From contig CAZYAZ010000011.1 of NCBI GenBank assembly GCA_964646205.1, forward strand, positions 34,495 through 98,494: DNA of 64,000 nucleotides, written 5' to 3'. Both the position numbers and the translations under genes were made by a program. The stretch comes from UBA8437 sp964646205. Its GTDB lineage: Bacteria; Planctomycetota; Planctomycetia; Planctomycetales; Planctomycetaceae. Shown in pieces: positions 1-8,648 of this stretch (its first letter is position 1; each line of letters begins with the position of its first letter). Below the pieces are notes generated by a model that was given only the letters and a program-made list of their open reading frames with translations, was not told the DNA's origin and searched no databases.

Positions 1-627
1 ATCATGGAGGAGGGGCACCTGACCGACAGCTTCGGCCGCAAGGTCGACTTCAAGAATGTCGTGCTGATCATGACGACCAACGCCGGTGCCAACACGATCC
101 TTGCCGAGCCTTTCGGATTTGGCAAGAAGGATGAGGACACCAGCTACGACAAGATGAAGGAACGGCTGACCCAGGAAATCGAACGGTTCTTCAAGCCCGA
201 GTTCCTCGGACGGCTTGACGAGGTTGTCGTGTTCCGGCAACTCACACGAGACGATCTCAAGCAGATTGTCGATATCGAATTGGCCAAGGTGTACGAGCGG
301 CTCGGCGAACGTGGCCTGACGCTCGATCTGACCGACGAGGCCCGTGAGTTCCTCATCGACAAGGGGGGAGACCTGGACTACGGGGCCCGGCCGCTGCGGC
401 GGAGCGTCGAGAGTTGCATCGAGGATCCTCTCTCCGAGGAAATCCTGCGTGGAGCCTTCGAAGGGCAGAACCGGATCACCGTCAGTGTCAAAGAAGTCGG
501 CGATCAGAAACAACTCGACTTTGAAGGGAAACTGGTCAAAGTTGAGTCCGAGGGGAAGGACGGCGACGACGAGGAACTGGCGAAGGTGGGGTCGGGCGAT
601 TCAGCCGATGAGGACGGGGACGAGTAG
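1..627 (+). CDS. clpC: ATP-dependent Clp protease ATP-binding subunit ClpC, C-terminal part (5' end outside window)
   Basis: This is the C-terminal ~208 residues of a Clp/Hsp100 AAA+ unfoldase. The frame is open from base 1, so the gene starts outside the window. Visible are the end of the second AAA+ module (the stretch MTTNAGA, then FKPEFLGRLDEVVVF) and the Clp C-terminal domain with the sensor-2 motif GARPLRR. The protein ends in an acidic tail (about 30 residues rich in D, E and G), which is common in planctomycete ClpC. Known role of the family: an ATP-driven hexamer that unfolds substrates and feeds them to ClpP in the cytoplasm. The ClpC/ClpB distinction rests on memory of the C-terminal motif, so ClpC is likely but not proven. 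Confidence 0.9.
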   Translation: MMEEGHLTDSFGRKVDFKNVVLIMTTNAGANTILAEPFGFGKKDEDTSYDKMKERLTQEIERFFKPEFLGRLDEVVVFRQLTRDDLKQIVDIELAKVYERLGERGLTLDLTDEAREFLIDKGGDLDYGARPLRRSVESCIEDPLSEEILRGAFEGQNRITVSVKEVGDQKQLDFEGKLVKVESEGKDGDDEELAKVGSGDSADEDGDE

Positions 628-639
628 CCCCGGGAGGAC

Positions 640-1323
640 ATGCTGCCCCGGACACTGGAACCGGAGGTCATGGATTCCGTCGAGGAGGCGTCCGATTACG
701 ATCGGATGGATCACTCGGGTGTCAATCGGGCCTTCGTCGATGAGTTTCTCGCGGCCTGGAACCAGGGCCGCGACAACCTGGCCGATGCCCACCTGATCGA
801 TGTCGGCACCGGGACGGCCCAGATCCCTGTCGAGTTGTCTCGACGTGACACCGGTTGTCGTGTTGTTGCGGTCGACCTGGCTGGCGAGATGCTGAAATTG
901 GCTCGCCGCAATATTGCCGAGGCTCGGGCCGGGCAGTTCGTGGAGGTTGAACTGGTCGATGCCAAGTCCCTGCCGCACGCCGACGGCCAGTTCGATGGAG
1001 TCATCTCCAATTCGATCATTCACCATATCGCCGAGCCCGGCGTGGTGTTCCGGGAGATACTACGGGTGCTCAAGCCCGGTGGGTTGTTGTTCGTGAGGGA
1101 CTTGATGCGGCCCGACGATGGAGCAACTGTCGATCGACTGGTCGAGACCTATGCCGGTGACGAGTCACGTCACGCGCAGAAGTTGTTTCACCAGTCGTTG
1201 CATGCCGCACTGACTCTCTCGGAGACTCAACAGATGGTTGTTGCGTGTGGAGGAGATGCCCGGTGGGTCCACGCGAGTTCCGACCGTCACTGGACGATCT
1301 GCGGCCGTCGACCGAATCGCTAG
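640..1323 (+). CDS. Class I SAM-dependent methyltransferase
   Basis: This is a 227-residue protein with the Rossmann methyltransferase signature: motif I LIDVGTGTAQIP (about residues 50-61), the acidic residue of motif II (VVAVDLAGEML), then FDGVISNSIIHHI (motif IV) and LRVLKPGGLLFVRDL (motif VI). It resembles Methyltransf_11/25 (UbiE-like) enzymes, which transfer a methyl group from S-adenosylmethionine; the substrate cannot be read from the sequence. It starts 12 bases after the clpC stop. A GGAGG-like sequence sits only 2-3 bases before both candidate starts (640 and 670), so the start is uncertain. Confidence 0.85.
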   Translation: MLPRTLEPEVMDSVEEASDYDRMDHSGVNRAFVDEFLAAWNQGRDNLADAHLIDVGTGTAQIPVELSRRDTGCRVVAVDLAGEMLKLARRNIAEARAGQFVEVELVDAKSLPHADGQFDGVISNSIIHHIAEPGVVFREILRVLKPGGLLFVRDLMRPDDGATVDRLVETYAGDESRHAQKLFHQSLHAALTLSETQQMVVACGGDARWVHASSDRHWTICGRRPNR

Positions 1324-1493
1324 ATGTTACCGAGACTGCTTATATTCTTCAGAACACGCATTTTTATCAATCGGAGGTTTCTTATCTATTTTTGTTAAGT
1401 TTCCTAACCGGAAAAGTCGATCATTTGAGTCTGGGCGGGACTAGGGTTCACATGGTTCTGCTGTCGTGGGAATCCGAGACGGGAGAGTGATTG

Positions 1494-1754
1494 ATGGAGA
1501 TGATTGGAATGACACGTCAAAGTCGAGTGGATGGGCGACGGGTGAGCCGGGTTGAGTCCACTCTGTTGCGTTTATTCCAGGTCTCCTCAACAGGCGAATC
1601 GGTCGTCGAGGACGATCTTGAAGCCACCCTGTCGCAGTGGAACGATGCTCTACAGGGACAACGGTCTCGCATTGCACGTCGGCTGGCATTGATCGATGCG
1701 CAACTGGGCCTGGCGGAGTCTCGACCGGTCCTGTCGGTGATCGGCTCGCGGTAA
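1494..1754 (+). CDS. Small hypothetical protein
   Basis: This is an 86-residue soluble protein with no recognised domain. A GGGAGAG sequence seven or eight bases before the ATG at 1494 supports this start; an in-frame TTG sits directly before it at 1491. The middle is acidic and the second half is predicted-helical with heptad-like spacing (residues about 45-75), so a small coiled-coil protein is possible. It sits between a methyltransferase and an AI-2E family gene on the same strand, after a ~165-base AT-richer stretch (1324-1490) that may hold its promoter. No function is assigned. Confidence 0.5.
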   Translation: MEMIGMTRQSRVDGRRVSRVESTLLRLFQVSSTGESVVEDDLEATLSQWNDALQGQRSRIARRLALIDAQLGLAESRPVLSVIGSR

Positions 1755-1804
1755 AGCGAGTTTGTTGCTGGCACACGCGGGGGACACTGGTGTAGAACAC
1801 CCCG

Positions 1805-3052
1805 ATGGTCCGCCTGATTTCTCTCGGCGTCTTGCTGGTGCTGATCATCTTCCTGGGGATTACCTTCTACCAGGTCGTGGCGCCGTTTCTATTGCCGTTG
1901 TTCCTGGCCGGCGTGGTGACAATTCTCTGTCGTCCGCTGCACGGGCGGATTCTGCGTCGTTTGCCGGATCGTCCCCGACTGGCTTCAGGCCTGACGACCG
2001 GTTCGGTTCTGGCGATCATCCTGGTGCCGTTGCTGGTCGGGGTCCTGGTCGCAACGCTGCAACTGTACTCGGTTGCTCGCGAGGCGATTGGGAGTGCCGA
2101 CTGGGATCAGCAGTTGAGCCGTTTGAGTCGAATAGCCTCCGACTGGGGGGTGATCGAGTTGTCTTCGAACGAGGCCGAGAATTCGTTGAAGCAGGACCTG
2201 GCCGACGCGATGCGCGGCCTGGCGGATCGCAGCGCCGGGATTGCGACAAAAACCCTGGGACGTTGGGTTGGCAGTATCGTGTCGATGGCGGTCGGCGTGG
2301 CGATGTTTGGGATAGCCCTGTACTACTTCATGGCTGATGGCCCGGCTTTGCTGGCTGGCACTCGCCGGTTGATCCCGGTCAAGGACGATTACCAGCAGCG
2401 GCTTCTCGGCGAGTTCGAGACGGTCGTCCGCAGCGTGGTGACGGCCACGTTACTGGCCGCGGTGGTCCAGGGCGGGTTGACCGCGATCGCGTTGTGGGTT
2501 GTTGGTGCCGTCTATGACCTGGCACTTCTGCGCCACTTCTTCCTGTTCTTCGTGCTTGCGACTCTCACCTCGCTGGTGCCCGTCACCGGGGCCTGGTTGA
2601 TCTGGGCTCCAGCGGCGATCTGGCTGGGTCTGGATGGTCACACGATGGGGGCGGTTGTATTGACGGCATTCGGAGTCGGTGTCATCGGAATGCTCGACAA
2701 CGTGATTCGTGTCCACGTGTTGCAGACCGATACGAAGCTGCATCCACTGCTGGCTTTTGTCAGTGTGTTGGGTGGCGTGCACGCGATGGGGTTGTGGGGG
2801 GTCTTCATCGGTCCGATCGTGGCCTGTTGTCTGCACGCGTTGGTCGGGATTTTCAATGCGGAACTGGGCCGGGTGGACCTGAACGACTCGCCGGAAACTG
2901 AAGCCGAGAGCGTGCCGGATCCCGATACGGATTCCCTGGCGAATTTCAACCCGGACGAATCGCCTGGGGAGGCCGTGGCTGATTCGGATGAGGCGGGCGA
3001 ACTGGTCAATGACAGCGAGTCCCCGCCCGAGAGCACCTCCGTTGACGGGTGA
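1805..3052 (+). CDS. AI-2E family transporter (PerM/YdiK-like membrane protein)
   Basis: This is a 415-residue inner-membrane protein. There are two N-terminal transmembrane segments (about residues 5-45), a third near 65-85, a soluble segment, then a cluster of hydrophobic segments from about 155 to 355. The FGIALYYFMADGP region and the late GVFIGPIVACCLHALVGIF segment match the AI-2E exporter family pattern. The C-terminal ~55 residues are acidic and polar. Family members include the autoinducer-2 exporter and sodium/proton antiporters, so the substrate is unknown. No clear ribosome-binding site precedes the ATG, but the first transmembrane helix starts at residue 4, which fits this start. 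Confidence 0.85.
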   Translation: MVRLISLGVLLVLIIFLGITFYQVVAPFLLPLFLAGVVTILCRPLHGRILRRLPDRPRLASGLTTGSVLAIILVPLLVGVLVATLQLYSVAREAIGSADWDQQLSRLSRIASDWGVIELSSNEAENSLKQDLADAMRGLADRSAGIATKTLGRWVGSIVSMAVGVAMFGIALYYFMADGPALLAGTRRLIPVKDDYQQRLLGEFETVVRSVVTATLLAAVVQGGLTAIALWVVGAVYDLALLRHFFLFFVLATLTSLVPVTGAWLIWAPAAIWLGLDGHTMGAVVLTAFGVGVIGMLDNVIRVHVLQTDTKLHPLLAFVSVLGGVHAMGLWGVFIGPIVACCLHALVGIFNAELGRVDLNDSPETEAESVPDPDTDSLANFNPDESPGEAVADSDEAGELVNDSESPPESTSVDG

Positions 3053-3125
3053 AATCACCTCGCGGCGTGGATATGCTGAACCGTTCAACTTGTTTCCAGC
3101 TTCAGCCAGGAAGAGATGCACCGCC

Positions 3126-4211
3126 ATGATTGCCACCGTCTCGAAACACTCCACCCGGTCGACCGTGTCCGTTCTCGTGATGCTGTTGGCCACTGTCAGC
3201 CTCACTCTCGTTGCCACGCCGCCTTTGCCAGCAGCGGAGAAGGGTGGGTACCTGGACATCTACTTCATCGATGTTGAAGGAGGGGCGTGCACGCTGTTTG
3301 TTTCGCCGTCGGGCGAGTCGCTGGTGATCGATTCGGGTTACCCGGACAACAATGGCCGCGACCTGAAGCGGATCCTCCATGTCGTCAAGAACGTCGCCGG
3401 ACTGAAGCACATCGATCACGCCGCGGTGACCCACTGGCACCGGGATCATTACGGCAATCACGCCGCTCTCTCGACCCAGATCAAGATCAAGAACTTCTGG
3501 GACCGGGGTATTCCGGACGCCCTGTCGGAGGATGACCAGTTCGAAGCCCGGGTTGCCGATTACCGTGCGGCGTCCCAGAACAAGTCGAAGGCCTTGAAGG
3601 CGGGTGACAACCTGCCGGTGCGGTCGGGCAAGACGCCCTATTCGGTGCGGATCATGACGGCCAGTCGCGAGGTGATCAAGAACACGGGCAAGCGGAATCC
3701 ATTCGCGAAATTGCACGAGCCCAAGCCCGAGGACAAGTCGGACAATGCCGCGAGTCTCAGTTTCCTGCTCGAGTTCGGCAAGTTCCGATTTTTGTGCTGT
3801 GGTGACCTGACGTGGAACATCGAGGCGAAGTTGATGACCCCGAACAATCCCGTTGGCAAGGTCGACATGTACATGGTCACTCACCACGGGTTGCCCTCGA
3901 GCAACAACCCCGTGCTGGTGCGGGCGATCGCTCCGAGAGTGGCGGTGATGTGCAACGGCCCGACCAAGGGAGGATCCGAAAGCGTTTTGAAGACGTTGGG
4001 CGAGTGCAAGTCGTTGAAGGCCCTGTACCAACTCCACCGCAACGTCAAGCTCGATCCGGCGTTGCAGACTCCGGCGAATTACATCGCCAACGGGGGGACG
4101 ACCGAGGGGTGTGAGGGCGTCTGGGTCAAGGCCCGGGTGGCTCCCGGCGGCAAGAGTTACACGGTACAGATCGGTCCCAAGGGCGTGCCCCGGCGTTTCA
4201 AGTCTCGCTAG
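3126..4211 (+). CDS. Exported metallo-beta-lactamase-fold hydrolase (ComEC/Rec2-like domain)
   Basis: This is a 361-residue protein. The open frame extends upstream to 2988, but the ATG at 3126 follows an AGGAAGAGA sequence and begins a good signal peptide (hydrophobic residues about 13-36, cleavage near LPAAEKG), so it is preferred. The metal-binding motif HWHRDHYGNH (HxHxDH type) is present near residue 105, followed by a later DLTW and a THHGLPSSN motif. These are typical of the ComEC-associated branch of the metallo-beta-lactamase fold. The substrate is unknown and the likely location is the periplasm. The upstream extension overlaps the end of the AI-2E gene and is probably not coding. 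Confidence 0.85.
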   Translation: MIATVSKHSTRSTVSVLVMLLATVSLTLVATPPLPAAEKGGYLDIYFIDVEGGACTLFVSPSGESLVIDSGYPDNNGRDLKRILHVVKNVAGLKHIDHAAVTHWHRDHYGNHAALSTQIKIKNFWDRGIPDALSEDDQFEARVADYRAASQNKSKALKAGDNLPVRSGKTPYSVRIMTASREVIKNTGKRNPFAKLHEPKPEDKSDNAASLSFLLEFGKFRFLCCGDLTWNIEAKLMTPNNPVGKVDMYMVTHHGLPSSNNPVLVRAIAPRVAVMCNGPTKGGSESVLKTLGECKSLKALYQLHRNVKLDPALQTPANYIANGGTTEGCEGVWVKARVAPGGKSYTVQIGPKGVPRRFKSR

Positions 4212-4289
4212 AGTGCTCCAGACTCGTCTTGGCTCCGCCGGCGTGTTGACTAGAATGCGTTCCGGCGGTCGTGTTCCCGGAGCCAACTC

Positions 4290-5045
4290 GTGTTCAAACG
4301 GATCAGAGGTGCGGTGCGCAGCCGGCTGGCCTTCGCGGCCGGTTGGGTGATGGGCTGGTTGGTCCGTGGTCTGTTCCGGACACAGCGTCTGACCGTCGTG
4401 GCGTTCAAGGAGGGGGGGACTCCCTACGAGCGGGAACTGACCGAGCGGTACCTGTTTTGTGGCTGGCACGAACAACTTTTGTTTGGTGGTTTCGCCGGTC
4501 GCAGCCGTCACCTCTCGGCCATGATCAGCCAGCACCGTGACGGTGCGCTGGTGGCTGGTTCGTTTTCGGCGATGGGAATGGCGATCGTACGGGGTTCGTC
4601 TTCTCGGGGCGGTACTCGCGCCTTGCGGCAAGCGCTCGAGGTGACCAAGACACGGCACATGGCCATCACGCCCGATGGCCCCCGGGGGCCCCGTCGTGTC
4701 CTCAAGGAAGGCGTCGTGTACCTGGCGTCGCGAACCGGTCTTGCGGTTGTGCCGGTGGCGTGCACGTCCAATCACGCGTTCCTGGTTCGCGGCAGTTGGA
4801 CCGACATGATCGTCCCACTTCCCTTTGGCCGGACCTGGATGATCTATGGAGAACCGATCGTTGTGCCGCCGAAAATAGGACGAGACGAACTGGCAAAATA
4901 CACCCACGACGTCCAGCGTGCCGTTGAGGATCTCAACGAGTACGCCGTTGAGTTGACCGGAGTGGCCATGCCGGTGGTGTCCGATCCACCGGTGGACGAC
5001 AGTGACACTTCAGGATCCAACGATCACCGGGCACGAGCCGCCTAG
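4290..5045 (+). CDS. Lysophospholipid acyltransferase family protein (DUF374)
   Basis: This is a 251-residue protein starting at a GTG. It shows the DUF374 arrangement: an N-terminal hydrophobic stretch, the motif FCGWHEQLLFGGF with a catalytic-type histidine, then GSSSRGGTRALRQAL, MAITPDGPRGP and the LASRTGLAVVPVAC strand. Relatives resemble LpxL/PlsC acyltransferases and probably acylate a lipid precursor at the inner membrane. The last 20 residues are polar. The stop codon overlaps the stop of the convergent gene at 5042-5512 through the tetranucleotide CTAG. The start rests on homology; an ATG further in would remove the conserved N-terminus. Confidence 0.85.
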   Translation: MFKRIRGAVRSRLAFAAGWVMGWLVRGLFRTQRLTVVAFKEGGTPYERELTERYLFCGWHEQLLFGGFAGRSRHLSAMISQHRDGALVAGSFSAMGMAIVRGSSSRGGTRALRQALEVTKTRHMAITPDGPRGPRRVLKEGVVYLASRTGLAVVPVACTSNHAFLVRGSWTDMIVPLPFGRTWMIYGEPIVVPPKIGRDELAKYTHDVQRAVEDLNEYAVELTGVAMPVVSDPPVDDSDTSGSNDHRARAA

Positions 5046-5512
5046 TCATCGACGGTGATGTCGATCGTGAAGTTGTTGAAGCGACGTTCGGGTTGAACAT
5101 CTATCGTCAGTGTTGTGGTTTTCAATGACTGAAGTTTTTCGGGGACCTGGATTTCACCCGCCTTCGAGTCCGTGATCACCGCCACGCGATGGTGTCCGAT
5201 GTGGACACCGGGTTTCCCACCGGTTGCCAGTTCGGATTGTCCGAGCGTGTCGAGCGTTCCCGTCGATTTCTTTTCGCCGTTGAGAGCGTTGGCACGACCC
5301 GAGAGGACCTGTCCGGATGTCAGTGGCTTGCCGTTGATGCGAATCGTGACACGGCAAGCCACCAGCCTTTGTTCGTCCTCTGACACATTGCTCAGTACCC
5401 CGATGACGACCATTGGAATCACCAGGAGCAGAATCGCGAGCAGGACCAATTTCCGGCCGTGGCCGGAGGTCTGGAAATCTGCCTGTTGAGATTCGGGAGT
5501 TGGCTGGTTCAT
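5042..5512 (-). CDS. Hypothetical single-pass membrane protein
   Basis: This is a 156-residue protein with a polar N-terminus, one transmembrane helix (residues about 21-42, a run of L, V and I) and a ~110-residue extracytoplasmic part. That part looks like a beta-sandwich (VTIRINGKPLTSGQVL, then HRVAVITDSKAG), similar to planctomycete domains in which small carboxypeptidase-like repeats face the periplasm. No catalytic motif is visible. The frame is open far upstream, but that region is antisense to the ThiF gene. The ATG at 5512 gives the first plausible protein, although no good ribosome-binding site precedes it. Confidence 0.65.
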   Translation of the reverse strand: MNQPTPESQQADFQTSGHGRKLVLLAILLLVIPMVVIGVLSNVSEDEQRLVACRVTIRINGKPLTSGQVLSGRANALNGEKKSTGTLDTLGQSELATGGKPGVHIGHHRVAVITDSKAGEIQVPEKLQSLKTTTLTIDVQPERRFNNFTIDITVDD

Positions 5513-5662
5513 TCCGGGGAGGCCCTGATAGCGATGGATCTCTTGATGATGACAGATCGTCGATCGTGTCGCACGGGAGGGATAGCGGTTTGCAGGCTTC
5601 TTGTCAGGTAGACTACAGTCGAGCCGATCGGTTTCGGAGAGAACCAGGGAGTCAATCGGGCA

Positions 5663-6703
5663 ATGAATGGCGAGTGGGAAAGATACAGCCGTCAGATGTT
5701 GGTGGCCGGTATTGGCGAGGAGGGCCAGCGACGCCTGTTGGCCAGCCGAGTGCTGGTCTGTGGTTGCGGTGCTCTGGGCAGTGTGCTGGCTGATAGCCTG
5801 GCCCGGGCCGGCGTGGGACACCTGCGGATCGTCGATCGTGATTTCGTCGAGATCTCCAATCTCCAGAGACAGGTTCTCTTTGACGAGGACGACGTGGCCG
5901 GCCGGGTTCCCAAGGCGATCGCCGCCGCGGAGAAACTCTCCCGGATCAATTCCGGGATCACCCTGGAACCGATTGTCGCCGACATCGACCACACCAATAT
6001 TCTCAGGTTCTTCGAGGGGATCGACCTGGTCGTCGATGGCACGGACAATTTCGAGGTGCGGTTCCTGGTCAACGATGCGGCCCTGGAAACGGGCACCCCG
6101 TGGATCTATGGCGGCTGCGTGGGGACACATGGTCAGACCATGGCGATTGTTCCCGGCGAATCGGCCTGCCTGCGGTGCCTGATCGAGGATGTGCCACCAC
6201 CGGGAGCGGCGGAGACCTGTGACACGGCGGGAGTGCTGGGGGCTGCGATCAACGTGGTGGCCTCGTTGCAGACGGTCGCCGCGTTGAAAATTCTCTCGGG
6301 CCAGGCCGACCAGGTGGATCACGTGTTGACGATCGTTGACGTCTGGGACGGGACATTCCGCCGGATGGGAATGGGTGATTCGGCCGAGCGAGCCGGATGC
6401 AAGGCCTGTGGCGCAGGCGAGAGAACCTGGTTGAAAGGGGAGCGGGGCACCGAGACCACGGTCCTGTGTGGTCGGAATGCCGTGCAGGTCGCTCCACCGC
6501 CGGGCCTGTCGATCTCGCTCGATGAGTTGGCCCAGCGGTTGGAGGGGACGGGAGAGGTCACGGCCAATCCGTACCTGATGAGGCTGGTGCTGACCGACCC
6601 GGAGATCGATCTGACCGTCTTTTCCGATGGCCGGGCGATCGTCAAGGGAACCCAGGACCTGGGGGTCGCCCGATCGCTGTACGCCCGTTACGTCGGGAAC
6701 TGA
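5663..6703 (+). CDS. ThiF/MoeB/HesA-family adenylyltransferase (E1-like)
   Basis: This is a 346-residue protein with an intact E1-like core: the nucleotide-binding GCGALGSVLADSLARAGVG, the DRDFVEISNLQRQ segment with the activating arginine, VDGTDNFEVRFL, and two zinc-binding CxxC pairs (CLRC near 171-174 and CKAC near 251-254). MoeB and ThiF adenylate the C-terminal Gly-Gly of MoaD or ThiS for sulfur transfer. The remaining ~75 C-terminal residues look like a small beta-grasp-type or accessory domain, not a rhodanese. No ThiS/MoaD gene is nearby, so the pathway (thiamine or molybdopterin) is undecided. AGGGAG lies 11 bases before the start. Confidence 0.88.
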   Translation: MNGEWERYSRQMLVAGIGEEGQRRLLASRVLVCGCGALGSVLADSLARAGVGHLRIVDRDFVEISNLQRQVLFDEDDVAGRVPKAIAAAEKLSRINSGITLEPIVADIDHTNILRFFEGIDLVVDGTDNFEVRFLVNDAALETGTPWIYGGCVGTHGQTMAIVPGESACLRCLIEDVPPPGAAETCDTAGVLGAAINVVASLQTVAALKILSGQADQVDHVLTIVDVWDGTFRRMGMGDSAERAGCKACGAGERTWLKGERGTETTVLCGRNAVQVAPPPGLSISLDELAQRLEGTGEVTANPYLMRLVLTDPEIDLTVFSDGRAIVKGTQDLGVARSLYARYVGN

Positions 6704-6732
6704 CGCGAACCACTGGTGGCGAGACGAAATCA

Positions 6733-8016
6733 ATGGACGGATTCGGCCTGCAACTGCCGACGATCCAGAACTGGAGCTGCCACAGTTGCAGCGAGTGCTG
6801 TACGAGGCACGTGGTTGAGATCACCGAGGAAGAGCGGCAGCGTCTGCTGGACCAGGGGTGGTCCGACGAGGACGAATTCACCGAGGGGACCCCGGTGATG
6901 GTGCGGGACCTCGGGCCGTTCTGGAACCGTCGCTGGCGGCTGGGACAGAAACCGGGGGGGGCCTGCGTGTTTCTCGACGAGCAAGGCCTGTGCCGGATTC
7001 ATGCCAAGTACGGTGAACCGACCAAGCCGCTGGCCTGTCGAGTTTATCCCTATGCGTTTCATCCGCAGGGGCGGCAGGTCACTGTCAGCCTGCGTTACAG
7101 TTGCCCGTCGGTCGTCGAGAACAAGGGCCAGAGGGTGGCCGACCAGGAGAAGGTGCTGCGCGAGATGGCGCGAGAAGTGGTGCCCGAGGGGATCACCAGG
7201 GCACCGTCACCGGGGCTCCGCCGTGTCGGTGATCTCAAGTGGTTGCCCTTCCGACAGTTTGTTCACGGGCTGGATTACCTCCTGGCGGAGTCCGATGTGC
7301 CGGTGGCCACCAAGTTGATCGCGGCGGTGCGTTTTACCGACATGGTGAGCCAGGCACGGGTGAACCGGTTGACCGATGATCAACTGGTGGACTTTGTCGA
7401 GATCATCCGGGAGGCCGCCCGGGATGAGACCCAGGCGTTGGCCGAATCCGTCGACAACCAGCCGCAGGGCCTGTCGTCATCGGGGCGGTTGTTGTTTCGT
7501 ATGCTGGCGGCCCAGTACGCCCGCAATGACTCGCTGTCGAACTGGCGGACCGGGCTGATGGGACGTGTCCGATTGTTGAGGGTGGGAACCCGTTTTGCCC
7601 TGGGCCGCGGCATGGTGCCACCACTCCAGGATATCGATTGCCCGGTGACCTTTGCACAGTTGGAACAGCCCTTCGGCGGGCTGACTCCCGCGGCCGAGGA
7701 GATGTTCTCTCGCTACTTCCGGGTCAAGATCCAGGGGCTGCAGTTTTGTGGCCGGGCGTTTTTCGGCTTTGGGCTGATCGAGGGATTCCGCTCGCTGGCG
7801 CTGGTGTTTCCATCGATGCTCTGGCTGGCCAGGTTCATGGCTGCCGCCGACGGTCGCGATCAGTTGGAGACGGGCGACGTGGCCAAGGCGATCGAATTGG
7901 CCGATCACTACCACGGTTACACGCCTCAGTTCAACCGGTTTCAGTACCGGTGGCAGATCGCGATGATGGCTCACCGGGGTGACATCTGCCGGGCGATTGA
8001 CTGGTACAGCCGTTGA
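6733..8016 (+). CDS. YkgJ-family cysteine-cluster protein
   Basis: This is a 427-residue protein. The N-terminus carries the YkgJ (CxxCxxCC-type) zinc/iron cluster motif: CHSCSECCTRHVVEIT at about residues 16-31, then CVFLDEQGLCRIHAKYG and KPLACRVYPYAF. These cysteines match the usual eight-cysteine pattern of the family, which is thought to bind an iron-sulfur or zinc centre of unknown role. The C-terminal ~250 residues are mostly helical and not recognised. It follows the ThiF gene by 29 bases and probably shares its transcript. The stop at 8016 lies 122 bases before a scaffold gap. Confidence 0.85.
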   Translation: MDGFGLQLPTIQNWSCHSCSECCTRHVVEITEEERQRLLDQGWSDEDEFTEGTPVMVRDLGPFWNRRWRLGQKPGGACVFLDEQGLCRIHAKYGEPTKPLACRVYPYAFHPQGRQVTVSLRYSCPSVVENKGQRVADQEKVLREMAREVVPEGITRAPSPGLRRVGDLKWLPFRQFVHGLDYLLAESDVPVATKLIAAVRFTDMVSQARVNRLTDDQLVDFVEIIREAARDETQALAESVDNQPQGLSSSGRLLFRMLAAQYARNDSLSNWRTGLMGRVRLLRVGTRFALGRGMVPPLQDIDCPVTFAQLEQPFGGLTPAAEEMFSRYFRVKIQGLQFCGRAFFGFGLIEGFRSLALVFPSMLWLARFMAAADGRDQLETGDVAKAIELADHYHGYTPQFNRFQYRWQIAMMAHRGDICRAIDWYSR

Positions 8017-8044
8017 GCCTGTGTGGCTGTCGTGTCCGGTGAAT

Positions 8045-8422
8045 CTAGAACGCCAACCGGTACTGGATTCGGAACAGCGTTCCGGTTTACCCGGTCTCAT
8101 AGTTGGGACTGGAATTGCCGGCTGGTACTCCATCGAGTNNNNNNNNNNNNNNNNNNNNNNNNNNNNNNNNNNNNNNNNNNNNNNNNNNNNNNNNNNNNNN
8201 NNNNNNNNNNNNNNNNNNNNNNNNNNNNNNNNNNNNNNCATCGAGTGTCAACTGGTGCTTGTGGGTTCCATTGATGAACCAGTTGATCCCGGCCGGGTAC
8301 TCCCAATTGTCGCCGAAGGCCGAGTGGACGGCATCAACTCGGCCCATGACCTCGATGGTTTTTTCGCAGAAGATTCCGGGGAACACGAGAACTTCCGCGG
8401 CAGCTGGTTCGGATCGCGCTAT
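8045..8422 (-). pseudogene. C-terminal remnant of an OprO/P-type porin, interrupted by a scaffold gap and an in-frame stop
   Basis: On the minus strand the frame from 8422 to 8239 encodes a typical porin end segment (VFPGIFCEKTIEVMGR, then WEYPAGINWFINGTHKHQL). Left of the gap the same frame continues as LDGVPAGNSSPNYETG, a TAA stop (8087-8089), and then TGTLFRIQYRLAF before TAG at 8045-8047. The terminal phenylalanine is the outer-membrane beta-barrel end signal. In OprO/P-type porins these pieces are the last quarter of the barrel, so the first ~300 residues are missing: the frame is closed by TGA at 8423-8425 and no porin sequence is seen further upstream. The eight bases catcgagt occur on both gap edges, and merging on them keeps the frame, so the real gap may be very small. 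The stop could be a true mutation or a contig-end error. Confidence 0.65.
8139..8238. other. Scaffold gap (100 N)
   Basis: This is a run of exactly 100 N, the conventional placeholder for an unsized scaffold gap. Both edges carry the same octamer catcgagt (8131-8138 and 8239-8246), and the porin remnant reads through in frame if the octamers are overlapped. The true missing length is therefore probably near zero to a few tens of bases. Reading frames computed through the N run are meaningless. Confidence 0.98.
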
Positions 8423-8648
8423 TCAGCAAGCGTTTCAACCCGCACAAACCACACAACCGTTACTATCGGCACGATTTGGTTCGATGGACGATGGAACAAA
8501 AGGCAACATACGCAAATTGGGTGCTATTGGTTTGATTGAAAGAATCGGAGTTTTCGGCAAAACCACTATGGAACTGTTTCGAGAATTGACGAAATATTTT
8601 GCAGGGTCGGAAAAGCTACAGCTATGGAATTCTAAAAGAGGCTGATTG

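Noticed and set aside
1245..1490. Small frame after the methyltransferase (81 codons)
   Set aside because: It overlaps the methyltransferase 3' end, has no ribosome-binding site, and its composition follows the AT-rich spacer.
3102..4907. 601-codon open frame on the minus strand
   Set aside because: It is antisense to the metallo-beta-lactamase and acyltransferase genes, with histidine/arginine-rich shadow composition.
8087..8089. TAA inside the porin remnant considered as a recoded codon
   Set aside because: The codon is UAA, not UGA, and lies at a contig end; mutation or error is simpler than recoding.
8139..8238. Open frames spanning the N run
   Set aside because: The N run is a placeholder of unknown true length, so frames across it have no meaning except where edge evidence was given.
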